A stretch of DNA of 11,418 nt from SAR324 cluster bacterium (GTDB lineage Bacteria > SAR324 > JACQKK01), in the NCBI GenBank assembly GCA_027296185.1, contig JAPUJL010000153.1, positions 1 to 11,418 of the forward strand, in the 5' to 3' direction. The notes beneath the pieces are model-generated. The model made no database searches. It saw nothing but the letters and a program-made list of their open reading frames with translations, and was not told where the DNA came from. Within the stretch, counting starts at the first letter, position 1. Every line of letters begins with the position of its first letter. The translations under genes were made by a program, and so were the position numbers. Of the stretch, positions 1-6,602 are shown piece by piece.

Positions 1-422
1 AGGTGGCCATCGGAAAGCCGCGCCGTTTCGGAGATGATGCTGATGTCTGCCAGGAGGGCCACGGCCAGCCCGGCGCCCACGGCCACGCCGTTGATGGCGG
101 AGATCACCGGCTTGTCCAGGTTGATCATGTTGTAGACGATGTCGGCGGCTTCCTTCATGACGCCGGCGATGACGTTGACGTCCTTGTTGTACGACTCGAT
201 CAGATCCAGGTCGCCGCCCGACGAAAAGGCTTTGCCCGCCCCCGTGATCACGGTCACCCGGGTCTCCTCGTCGTCGCCGATGTCCAGCCACACCCGCGAC
301 AACTGATTGTGCAGCTTGGCGTTGGTGGCGTTAAACTTCTCCGGGCGGTTGATGGTGATGAGCAGCACCCCGTTGGGCTTGCGCTCGAACAAGAGCATGT
401 CGTAGCTGCTGTAGTCGGTCAT
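1..422 (-). CDS. Crotonase-fold enoyl-CoA hydratase/isomerase family protein, N-terminal part
   Basis: The first 140 residues of an acyl-CoA-processing crotonase; the C-terminus lies beyond the left edge. Seen: the opening strand with INRPEKFNA (24-32), the first oxyanion-hole segment AFSSGGDL (65-72), and the second, NGVAVGAGLAVALLADI (111-127). The ATG at 422-420 has a perfect GGAGGA ribosome-binding site at 429-434, six bases upstream. Crotonases act on CoA thioesters in the cytoplasm (hydration, isomerisation, dehalogenation, C-C cleavage and others). Aligned to rat mitochondrial enoyl-CoA hydratase, the positions of the two catalytic glutamates (Glu144, Glu164) are Ala120 and His140, exactly 20 residues apart as in the rat enzyme. 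A classical hydratase is therefore doubtful, and the reaction cannot be named. It is divergent from the TRAP operon, so shared regulation is possible but unproven. The family is sure; the substrate is unknown. Confidence 0.93.
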   Translation of the reverse strand, partial: MTDYSSYDMLLFERKPNGVLLITINRPEKFNATNAKLHNQLSRVWLDIGDDEETRVTVITGAGKAFSSGGDLDLIESYNKDVNVIAGVMKEAADIVYNMINLDKPVISAINGVAVGAGLAVALLADISIISETARLSDGH

Positions 423-428
423 GGGCGT

Positions 429-434
429 TCCTCC
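429..434 (-). promoter_or_regulatory. Ribosome-binding site of the crotonase gene
   Basis: GGAGGA on the minus strand, six bases before the ATG at 422-420. It is the strongest Shine-Dalgarno match at this gene and fixes the start. Confidence 0.85.
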
Positions 435-498
435 AGGTCGGAAAGGGTTCGGCGTCCCGTGCGTCGAAATGCGCACCGGCCTACGGGCGGGGGGCAGC

Positions 499-570
499 GC
501 CCGCGGCTACGGGATAGCCCGCGGCTCCGGCGGCGCCCGCGGCTTGGGGATGGCCCGCGTGGGCCGAGGC
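499..570. repeat. Imperfect 18-bp tandem repeat, four units
   Basis: The 10-mer GCCCGCGGCT starts at 499, 517 and 535, exactly 18 bases apart. A fourth, decayed unit at 553 keeps GCCCGCG. The variable 8 bases of the first three units are ACGGGATA, CCGGCGGC and TGGGGATG. Because 18 is a multiple of three, one plus-strand frame reads as a hexapeptide repeat of the form ARGxGx, but nothing else supports translation. It may be a minisatellite or a protein-binding array. Confidence 0.75.
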
Positions 571-707
571 CGGTTGGCACGATGGAGCCTTATCACAGGC
601 ACACCCGCCGGGCGAATGACGCTCGTCAACGGCATCGGCCGCATCGATTGGAAGCCGATCGCGCCCGGGTGGGCGCCGGTTTCCCGGACCGGTGCGGTGG
701 GCGTTCT

Positions 708-737
708 TTGACAATACCGGGCAATCGTGGTTCTAGT
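708..737 (+). promoter_or_regulatory. Candidate sigma-70 promoter for dctPQM
   Basis: A perfect -35 hexamer TTGACA at 708-713, an 18-base spacer, then TCTAGT at 732-737 (four of six matches to TATAAT). It lies in the most AT-rich patch of the divergent region and would give a leader of about 165 bases before dctP. The long spacer and weak -10 keep confidence low. Confidence 0.35.
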
Positions 738-760
738 GAACCCCCGCGATCCCCCCGCAA

Positions 761-847
761 CCCCATGGGGGGCGGCTGCGCGCCGCCAGAGGGACTCCGG
801 GCCGCGGGGGACGGTGGTGGGGGCCCACCGGACGCGGAGCGGGGTCC
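761..847 (+). other. Structured GC-rich leader of the TRAP operon
   Basis: Several inverted repeats follow one another in the presumed dctP leader: CCCCATGGGG (761-770); GGCGGC/GCCGCC (771-776 and 782-787) around a five-base loop; an outer stem 792-799 with 840-847 (one G-U pair); and inside it GGTGGG/CCCACC (816-821 and 824-829). No known riboswitch class is recognised. High G+C makes chance pairing likely, so the fold is only suggestive. Confidence 0.3.
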
Positions 848-907
848 ACCGAGGCGCCGAGCCCGCGCCGCAACCCCCAGCCACTCAACGGAGCAATCGG
901 GCGGCCG

Positions 908-1966
908 ATGTCGACGCAAGCCAAACTGATCGCCGCGGGCGCGGTGGTGGCCGTCGCCGCCTTGCTGGCATTCGTCCTCCTGCGCGTCGATTCGGACCCG
1001 CAGTCCGCGGACAAGCAGGTCTGGAACTATTCCATTTGGGGGCCGCCCCGGGCGTTCACCGCCGGCATCGAAAAGGCCAAGGAAATTCTGGAGGAAGCCG
1101 GCGCCGGCCGCTTCGAGCTCAAGATTCATTACGCCGGCGCCATCGCCCCGGCCAAGGAACACCTGGACGCCATCCAGATCGGCCTGATCGAGGCGGCGCG
1201 GATCTGCGTGGGGTACTACCCGGGCAAGATGCCCCTGGCGCAGGTGCTGGAGCTGCCCTTCATCCTCACCGACGACACGCTGACCAACGTCAAGATCATC
1301 GACGCCGTGTTCCGCCATCCTCTGGTGGCGGAGGAGCTGGCCCAGCGCTGGAACACCAAGTACCTGTTTGTCGGCGTGTTGACGCCCTACGAGTTCATGG
1401 GCAACCGCCGCATCGCCAGCCTGAAGGACATGCGCGGGGTGCGCATGCGCATCTCCGGCGCCAACGCCACGCTGCTGGAGGAGTTCGACGCCGTGGCGAC
1501 CATGGTGACCGCCCCGGAGGCCTACACCGCCCTGGAGCGCGGCACGATCGACATGATCGGGTTTCCCTGGACGGATTCCTTCGGCGTCTTCCGCCTTCAC
1601 GAGGTGAGCCAGTACGCCACGATCGGGATCGGCATGGGCGGCTTCGCCTGCATGTCCGGCGTCTCCATCGATGCCTGGAACCGGCTGCCGGACGACCTGA
1701 AGGCGCTGCTGCCCCGCATCCGCGACGAGGCGGTCAAGGCGTACATCGACGCCTACGCCCGGGGCGACGAGCGATGGATTCCCATCTTCGAGAAGCGGCT
1801 GGAGATCGTGCATTTCCCCGAGTCCGAGCGCGCCGAGATGGTCGCCAAGGCCATTCCGCTCTGGGCCGAGTGGGCCGCCAAGCTGGACGCCAAAGGGATG
1901 GCGGGCACGGAGATGCTCGAGTTCACCAAGGCGCAGGCCGCCAAGTTCTCCCAAGAATCGAGATAG
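908..1966 (+). CDS. dctP: TRAP transporter solute-binding protein, DctP family
   Basis: A 352-residue extracytoplasmic substrate-binding subunit of a tripartite ATP-independent periplasmic transporter, delivering a carboxylate-type ligand to the DctQ/DctM membrane pair. Seen: a hydrophobic N-terminal segment (about 7-25) followed by RVDSD; it has no clear AxA cleavage site, so the protein may stay membrane-anchored. The family core follows: LKDMRGVRMRI (172-182), whose Arg181 lines up with the conserved Arg that pairs with the ligand carboxylate in DctP proteins, and PEAYTALERGTIDM (203-216), the typical DctP signature. Length is near the family norm (about 330-350). The ATG at 908 has only a weak, distant GGAG (890-893). 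dctQ follows after 12 bases. The ligand cannot be read; a carboxylate is likely from the Arg, but many TRAP ligands exist. Confidence 0.93.
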   Translation: MSTQAKLIAAGAVVAVAALLAFVLLRVDSDPQSADKQVWNYSIWGPPRAFTAGIEKAKEILEEAGAGRFELKIHYAGAIAPAKEHLDAIQIGLIEAARICVGYYPGKMPLAQVLELPFILTDDTLTNVKIIDAVFRHPLVAEELAQRWNTKYLFVGVLTPYEFMGNRRIASLKDMRGVRMRISGANATLLEEFDAVATMVTAPEAYTALERGTIDMIGFPWTDSFGVFRLHEVSQYATIGIGMGGFACMSGVSIDAWNRLPDDLKALLPRIRDEAVKAYIDAYARGDERWIPIFEKRLEIVHFPESERAEMVAKAIPLWAEWAAKLDAKGMAGTEMLEFTKAQAAKFSQESR

Positions 1967-1978
1967 CGTCCGGCGGAC

Positions 1979-2572
1979 ATGAACGAGCTGCTCGGACTCC
2001 TCCTCGCGATCTTCGTGATCGGGGCGCTGGTCGCCCTGGCCGCCAAGGCGGTGAACCGGGTGGCGTGGCGGATCGAGAGCGCCCTCAGCCTCGTCTCATC
2101 CGGGATCATCCTCGCCGCGATGCTGTTCGTGTCGGCGGAGGTGATCAGCCGCAAGTTGTTCAACGCCCCGATTCCCGGTCATCTGGAACTGAGCGAGTTG
2201 CTGATGCCGGCGATCATCTTCCTGGCGGTGGCCTATACCCAGTCCACCGGAGGCCACGTGCGGATGACGCTGTTCATCCACCGCTTGGAGCCGGTCACGC
2301 GGCGTTACGTGGAAATCGCGATCAGGCTGCTTTCCGTGCTGATCTATGCGGTGCTCTGTTACTACAGCGCGAAGCACGCATACCGCTCCTGGGTGTTCGA
2401 CGACGTCACCATGTCGCCGCCGTACTTTTTGATCTGGCCCTCGGCGATCATGCCGCCGATCGGGATTTTTCTGGTCACGCTACGCGTCTACCTGGAAATC
2501 CTGCATCTGGCGTTCCCCGCGCTGTTGCCCGCCACGGAGCCCGGGCTCGCCTCGGCCGGCACCAACGAGTGA
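1979..2572 (+). CDS. dctQ: TRAP transporter small permease, DctQ family
   Basis: The 197-residue small membrane subunit that, with DctM, forms the ion-gradient-driven translocator in the inner membrane. Hydrophobic spans are visible at about 3-22, 36-56, 72-88, 111-131 and 150-172. DctQ proteins usually have four spans, so the first may be an extra N-terminal helix. The family hallmark is present: a Glu-rich entry (HLELSELL, 68-75), a hydrophobic stretch and AYTQSTGGHVRMT (85-97), the usual YxxxxGxHVxMD-like turn. It starts 12 bases after the dctP stop, and its own stop lies 45 bases before the dctM start, so one transcript is likely. The start has a weak GGCGGA upstream. DctQ proteins have low sequence conservation, but position between dctP and dctM makes the call firm. 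Confidence 0.92.
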   Translation: MNELLGLLLAIFVIGALVALAAKAVNRVAWRIESALSLVSSGIILAAMLFVSAEVISRKLFNAPIPGHLELSELLMPAIIFLAVAYTQSTGGHVRMTLFIHRLEPVTRRYVEIAIRLLSVLIYAVLCYYSAKHAYRSWVFDDVTMSPPYFLIWPSAIMPPIGIFLVTLRVYLEILHLAFPALLPATEPGLASAGTNE

Positions 2573-2617
2573 CGCGCCCGTCATGACCCCGAATTCCCAA
2601 CCCCAACGGCATTTCCC

Positions 2618-3916
2618 GTGGATTCCATAACCATCGGCGTTCTGGGCACCGTGGCCCTCTCGCTGATGCTCGTCAGCGGGATGCGCATCGCCTATGCGAC
2701 GGCCCTGTGCGGATTCGTGGGGCTGTGGATCATCCGCGGTTACGGCCCTGCGGCGGGGCTGGCCGGGCTGATGCCGTATGCGGAAACTTCCCATTACACC
2801 CTGCTCGTATTGCCGCTGTTCATACTGATGGGCTTTCTCTCCTATTACGCCGGCATCACCCGCGACGTCTTCTGGACCGCGCGGCAGTGGCTGGGCCACC
2901 TCCCCGGCGGGCTCGCCATCGCCACCATCTTCGGCTGCGCGGGATTCGCGGCGGCCTGCGGCGCCTCGACCGCTTCGGCGGCGGTGATGGGACGGGTGGC
3001 GCTGCCGGAGCTGAAGAAGTTCGGTTACGACGACAAGATCGCCGCGGGCTGCGTGGCGGCGGGGGGCACGTTGGCGACCATGATCCCCCCCTCGGTGATC
3101 ATGGTGATCTACGGGTTCATCTCGGAGCAATCCATCGGGGCGCTGCTGCTGGCGGGCATCTTTCCCGGGTTGCTCTCCGCGCTGACCTACTCGATCATGC
3201 TCTACATCCGCTTCAAGCTGAACCCGGCGCTGGGACCGCCCGTAACCGGCATCACCTGGACGGAGCGTCTCAAGTCGGTGCAGGGCGTGTGGGGCATCGC
3301 GGTGTTGATCACGATCGTGCTGGGGGGCATTTACACCGGCTTCGCCACCCCCAGCGAGGCCGCCGGCATCGGAGCGCTGGGCGCCTTCGTGATGGCGCTG
3401 CGGCGGATGCGGCTCGGCGACCTCAAGCTCGCCCTGATGGACACGGCGCGCACCTCGGCGATGATCTTCGCCATCATCGTGGGGGTGCTGATCTTCGTGC
3501 GCTTCCTCGCCTTCAGCGGGATGCCCTCCACCCTGGCCAACGCGATCATCGGTCTCGACGTGAACCGCTACGTGATCCTCGTGGCGATCCTGGGGCTCTA
3601 CCTGGTGCTGGGGATGTTCCTGGACGGCATCGGGATGCTGCTCCTGACCATTCCCATCGTCCTGCCCGCGGTGATTGGGCTGGGATTCAACCCGATCTTC
3701 TTTGGGGTGCTGGTGGTGCGGATGATCGAAATCGGCCTGATCACCCCTCCGGTGGGGCTGAACGTCTACGTGCTGAAGGGCGTGGCGCCCGATATCTCCA
3801 TGGGCGACATCTTCCGCGGGTGCGGCTGGTTCGTCGTGGTGGATATTATCAACGTCGCCATCCTGATCGCCTTCCCCCAGATCATCCTCTTCATCCCCGA
3901 AGCGATGATCGACTAG
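2618..3916 (+). CDS. dctM: TRAP transporter large permease, DctM family
   Basis: The 432-residue large membrane subunit, the ion-coupled transport channel of the TRAP system. Seen in order: GFVGLW (32-37), PLFILMGF (66-73), GASTASAAVMG (115-125), the motif KFGYDDKIAAGCVAAGGTLA (134-153) followed by IPPS (156-159), GGIYTGFATPSEAAGIGA (236-253), GMFLDGIGM (332-340) and IGLITPPVGLNVYV (372-385). All are standard DctM landmarks, and the protein is full length with about a dozen spans. It starts with GTG at 2618; no strong ribosome-binding site is visible, and no ATG lies earlier in the frame after the dctQ stop, so translation may be coupled to dctQ. It ends with TAG at 3914-3916, just before the inverted repeat element that may end the transcript. 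Confidence 0.95.
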   Translation: MDSITIGVLGTVALSLMLVSGMRIAYATALCGFVGLWIIRGYGPAAGLAGLMPYAETSHYTLLVLPLFILMGFLSYYAGITRDVFWTARQWLGHLPGGLAIATIFGCAGFAAACGASTASAAVMGRVALPELKKFGYDDKIAAGCVAAGGTLATMIPPSVIMVIYGFISEQSIGALLLAGIFPGLLSALTYSIMLYIRFKLNPALGPPVTGITWTERLKSVQGVWGIAVLITIVLGGIYTGFATPSEAAGIGALGAFVMALRRMRLGDLKLALMDTARTSAMIFAIIVGVLIFVRFLAFSGMPSTLANAIIGLDVNRYVILVAILGLYLVLGMFLDGIGMLLLTIPIVLPAVIGLGFNPIFFGVLVVRMIEIGLITPPVGLNVYVLKGVAPDISMGDIFRGCGWFVVVDIINVAILIAFPQIILFIPEAMID

Positions 3917-3944
3917 ACTTTGTTCGGAAAGAGCCCGTGACGCC

Positions 3945-3996
3945 GACCGCACCGATCGAGACACCCCGCTCTGCGGGGTTCCTCAAGGATGCGGTC
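3945..3996 (+). repeat. Structured palindromic repeat, copy A (possible dctPQM terminator)
   Basis: Outer stem GACCGCA/TGCGGTC (3945-3951 and 3990-3996); inner stem ACCCCGC/GCGGGGT (3963-3969 and 3973-3979) with loop TCT. Between the tiers lie the conserved TCGAGAC (3956-3962) and TCCTCA (3980-3985), both found again in copy B. It lies 28 bases after the dctM stop. There is only TT plus a pyrimidine-rich run after the inner stem, so a classical intrinsic terminator is possible but weak. Confidence 0.7.
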
Positions 3997-4022
3997 TTGA
4001 TAAGCCACTGATTGGATAAACG

Positions 4023-4072
4023 ATCCGCGTTACTGAGGAGCACGCATAGCGTGCGTCTCGAAGTGCGCGGAT
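4023..4072 (-). repeat. Structured palindromic repeat, copy B (inverted)
   Basis: The same architecture on the opposite strand. Outer stem ATCCGCG/CGCGGAT (4023-4029 and 4066-4072); inner stem GCACGC/GCGTGC (4040-4045 and 4049-4054), three-base loop. Read on the minus strand, it carries TCGAGAC (4061-4055) before and TCCTCA (4039-4034) after the hairpin, as in copy A. Both stems differ in sequence from copy A but remain paired, that is, they covary. Confidence 0.7.
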
Positions 4073-4178
4073 TGCATGAGCGCCATTTCGGACCGCCTAA
4101 ACGAATTTCCGAACAGAACCTAACCGAGCGGCTTCCCGCCCGGGGGTGTCTTCCGCCGAAGGTGGGGCGCCGTCAGCT

Positions 4179-4823
4179 TTACTGCCGCTGGATGCTGCCC
4201 CGCTCGATGACGAATATGCGGTCGAGCAGATCGGCCACGTGCCGCTCGTTGGATTCGGCCAGCAGCACCGAGAGCCCCTCCCCCTTCAATGCCGAGAGCA
4301 CCTCCGCCAGCCGCCGGGCCAGGGCCGGAGCCAGCCCCTCGAACGGCTCGTCCAGCAGCAGCAGGCGGCTGCCGCACATCAGCGCCCGCGCCAGGGCCAC
4401 CAGCTTCTGCTGCCCGCCGCTGAGCTGTTCGGCGCGCCGGCCCGCGAAGCGCTCCACCTCCGGTATGAGCCGGTAGATCCACGCCAGCCGTTCCGGGGCA
4501 TTCTTCAGACGGCTGGACCAGGCGGGCAGGAGCACGTTCTGCTCCGCGGTGAAGTCGGGCACCAGCCGCCGGTCCTCGGGCATGTAGCCGATGCCCAGGC
4601 CGACCCGCTTGTGGGAGTGCATCCGGGTGAGGTCGATGTTCTCGAATTCGATGCGGCCCTCCCGTGGCCGCACCAGCCCCATCACGCTACGCATGAAGGT
4701 GGTCTTGCCCGCGCCGTTGCGGCCGATCAGCCCGGCCATGGCGCCCGGGGGCACGTGGAGCGCCACGCCCCGCAGGATGCTCGCCGAGGCGATATCGACC
4801 TGCAGTCCCTCGACCCTAAGCAT
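4179..4823 (-). CDS. livF: Branched-chain amino acid-type ABC transporter ATPase, LivF
   Basis: A 214-residue nucleotide-binding subunit powering the HAAT-family importer from the cytoplasmic face. Seen: Walker A GRNGAGKT (34-41), YMPEDRRLVPDFT (80-92) at the Q-loop as in LivF proteins, ABC signature LSGGQQK (134-140), Walker B LLLLDEP (154-160), and D-loop EGLAP (162-166). At the switch position the sequence is LLAESN (187-192). LivF proteins commonly have EQN here instead of a His, so Ser191 is a further departure. The ATG at 4823-4821 overlaps the end of livG by 8 bases, the usual livG-livF coupling; the open frame runs further upstream, but only through livG. It is the last gene of the operon and is slightly short for the family (about 230-240), missing part of the C-terminal tail. 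TAA stop. Confidence 0.95.
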   Translation of the reverse strand: MLRVEGLQVDIASASILRGVALHVPPGAMAGLIGRNGAGKTTFMRSVMGLVRPREGRIEFENIDLTRMHSHKRVGLGIGYMPEDRRLVPDFTAEQNVLLPAWSSRLKNAPERLAWIYRLIPEVERFAGRRAEQLSGGQQKLVALARALMCGSRLLLLDEPFEGLAPALARRLAEVLSALKGEGLSVLLAESNERHVADLLDRIFVIERGSIQRQ

Positions 4824-5625
4824 CGCCGATCTCCGGTTTCGCCTGCGCGCCTCCCGATGGGCCGGCGGCCGCAGCCGGGAGCGCCTCGCCGGTGACGTAC
4901 CGCCGCACCTGCTCGTCCGCCATGACCTGCTCCGGCGGCCCGTCGGCGACGATCGCGCCCTCGTAAAAGGCCAGCACCCGCTGGGCATAGCGGGTGACGA
5001 TCTCCATGTCGTGCTCCACGAACAACACGGTCACCCGCTGCTCGCGCAAGGCGGCCATGATCGTGTCCATCACCCCGAACTTCTCCTCGACGCTCACGCC
5101 GCTGGTGGGCTCGTCCAGCAGCAACAGCCGCGGGCGATGGACCACGGCCATGGCGATGTCCAGCATCTTGCGCACCCCTTGGGGCAGGAGCATCGCCGCC
5201 TGATCGGCGTAGGCGTCGATCTGGAACCGGCGCATCAGCCGCTCCGCCTCCGCCTCCAGGTGCGGGCGGCGCATGGGGCGCCAGAACCGCACCAGATCCC
5301 GCTCGGCCACGCCGAGGGAGATCAGCAGATTATCGAACACGGTGGCGCTCATGAAGACCTGGGGCACCTGGAACGAGCGGCAGATGCCGATGCGCGTCAC
5401 CTCCCGCGGGGCGAGGGCGGTGATCTCCTTCCCCTCATAGAAGATCTGGCCGGCGCTGGGCTTCACGTAGCCCGTGACCATGTTGACGAACGTGGTCTTT
5501 CCGGCACCGTTGGCGCCAATGATCCCCACCACCTCGTGTTCCGCCACGGCCACGTCGATCTGATCCGCGGCGATCACCGAGCCGAAGGACTTGGTGAGCT
5601 GCCGGGCCTCGAGCATGGCGGCCAT
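4816..5625 (-). CDS. livG: Branched-chain amino acid-type ABC transporter ATPase, LivG
   Basis: The 269-residue partner ATPase of LivF. Seen: Walker A GANGAGKT (37-44), Q-loop Gln86 in ICRSFQVPQ, Walker B LLLLDEPTSG (167-176), and H-loop His205 in VEHDMEIV. The ABC signature is degenerate: LPQGVRK (147-153) in place of LSGGQ or the LSYGxQR common in LivG. In ABC dimers this loop completes the ATP site of the partner, so the site shared with LivF Walker A may be altered. A C-terminal Ala/Gly/Pro-rich tail (247-269) extends past the usual LivG end. The first ATG (5625) sits one base after the livM stop behind a strong GGAGGGAGG (within 5631-5640); an ATG three codons later (5616) is possible. 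Confidence 0.95.
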   Translation of the reverse strand: MAAMLEARQLTKSFGSVIAADQIDVAVAEHEVVGIIGANGAGKTTFVNMVTGYVKPSAGQIFYEGKEITALAPREVTRIGICRSFQVPQVFMSATVFDNLLISLGVAERDLVRFWRPMRRPHLEAEAERLMRRFQIDAYADQAAMLLPQGVRKMLDIAMAVVHRPRLLLLDEPTSGVSVEEKFGVMDTIMAALREQRVTVLFVEHDMEIVTRYAQRVLAFYEGAIVADGPPEQVMADEQVRRYVTGEALPAAAAGPSGGAQAKPEIGDA

Positions 5626-5626
5626 C

Positions 5627-6586
5627 CTAGGCCTCCCTCCGGGTTGAGGGTGCCGCCTTGCGCCGTGACAGCAACGACCAGATGCCGTCGGGCAGGAACA
5701 GGATCAACAGCAGCAGGGTGCCGCCCAGCACCATCTGCCAGGTGTATGGCGTGTACTGGAAGGCGTACGTCCGCAACAGCTCGAAGAGCGCCGAGCCCAA
5801 GAAGGGCGCCACCACGTTTCCCGTGCCGGCGAGGATGGTGACGAATACGAACTCGCCGGAGGTGGTCCAGTAGGCCATCTCGGGATCCACGTGGCCCACC
5901 GCCAGTGCGGAGAGCACGCCCCCCGCTCCCGCCAGTGCTCCCGCGAGGACGACCTTCGCGTGAATGGCGCCGCGCACGGAAACGCCCAGGTATTCCACCC
6001 GCACCTCGTTGTCGCGGATGGCGGTGGTGAGGTGGCCCAGGGTCGAGCGGAGATAAAGCCACACCGTGAAGGCGCCGGCCGCCGAAGCGGCCAGGGTGAA
6101 CAGGTAGCTGACGATGGCAAGCGCCTCCCCTTCCGGCGCATAGCCGAGAAAGGTGGGCCTGCCGACGTTGAAGCCGTCCGTGCTGCCCAGCGCCTCCGTC
6201 TTCACCAGCACGCCGTAGAGGATCATCGAGAACGCCAGGCTGAGCATGGCGAAGAAGATTTGCCGGTAGCGTGCGACGAGGAACCCCACCAGCACCGCCA
6301 CGGCCAGGGAAAGGGCGGTGCCGAACGCCAGCAGAACGAACGCGTCGTGCAAATCCAGGTACAGCCCGGCCATGCCGACCACGTACCCGCCGATGCAAAA
6401 ATAAAGCGCTTGCCCGAAGGAGATCAGGCCCGTCCGCCACAGCACCAGCAAGCCCAGCACCACCAGCCCCTTGGACAGCGCCAGATTGAGCAGAAACACC
6501 GCCCACTGGGGCAGGAGAAACCCCGCCGCGGCCAGCACGGCGAGCGCCGCCGCGTATCTCAGCGCGATCTGATAGGAACGGTTCAC
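5627..6586 (-). CDS. livM: Branched-chain amino acid-type ABC transporter permease, LivM
   Basis: A 319-residue inner-membrane permease pairing with LivH. Seen: N-terminal spans (11-30 and 37-50), the LivM hallmark GLISFGQALYFCIGGYVVG (53-71), the cytoplasmic coupling segment AIRDNEVRVEYLGVSV (189-204) that contacts the ATPases, ALAGAGGVLSAL (217-228), and SGEFVFVTILAGTGNVVAPFLG (243-264). The C-terminus ends in a basic RRK...RREA tail. The length is normal. It starts with GTG at 6586-6584 behind a GAGG about eight bases upstream, 16 bases after the livH stop, so it is co-transcribed and probably co-translated. Gln59 stands where many LivM proteins have His. The call is firm; the substrate cannot be read from a permease. 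Confidence 0.95.
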   Translation of the reverse strand: MNRSYQIALRYAAALAVLAAAGFLLPQWAVFLLNLALSKGLVVLGLLVLWRTGLISFGQALYFCIGGYVVGMAGLYLDLHDAFVLLAFGTALSLAVAVLVGFLVARYRQIFFAMLSLAFSMILYGVLVKTEALGSTDGFNVGRPTFLGYAPEGEALAIVSYLFTLAASAAGAFTVWLYLRSTLGHLTTAIRDNEVRVEYLGVSVRGAIHAKVVLAGALAGAGGVLSALAVGHVDPEMAYWTTSGEFVFVTILAGTGNVVAPFLGSALFELLRTYAFQYTPYTWQMVLGGTLLLLILFLPDGIWSLLSRRKAAPSTRREA

Positions 6587-6602
6587 GGGACGGGCCTCAC
6601 CC

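Larger units (their letters stand above)
423..907. other. Divergent GC-rich intergenic region without a convincing gene
   Basis: 485 bases between the crotonase and dctP, which are divergently transcribed. Open frames cross it on both strands, but they have no recognisable protein motif and look like high-GC shadows. It holds an 18-bp tandem repeat (499-570), a candidate sigma-70 promoter reading toward dctP (708-737) and a strongly structured leader (761-847). I see no good promoter for the crotonase on the minus strand. Confidence 0.7.
3921..4115. repeat. Composite inverted palindromic element between convergent operons
   Basis: A perfect 10-bp inverted repeat, TGTTCGGAAA (3921-3930) and TTTCCGAACA (4106-4115), encloses two two-tier stem-loops of the same family in opposite orientation (3945-3996 and 4023-4072). 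The arrangement resembles the paired REP units of enterobacterial BIMEs. There is no coding sequence inside. It fills the 262-base gap between the dctM and livF stops, so it probably also serves as a two-way transcript end or 3' stabiliser. It could instead be a small non-autonomous insertion (MITE) with decayed ends. Confidence 0.6.

Noticed and set aside
421..711. Possible small Gly/Arg-rich protein with ARGxGx repeats
   Set aside because: No credible ribosome-binding site, the repeat explains the composition, and frames on both strands are open by G+C content.
727..2586. Long plus-strand open frame (619 codons) across dctP and dctQ
   Set aside because: It is a high-GC shadow in another frame, Arg/Gly/Pro/His-rich with no family motif, while the dctP and dctQ frames have clear signatures. 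The same holds for other long frames antisense to dctM, livM, livH, livK and the protease.
2583..2630. 15-codon open frame (ATG to TAA) overlapping the dctM start
   Set aside because: No Shine-Dalgarno sequence and no recognisable peptide; short frames like this occur by chance.
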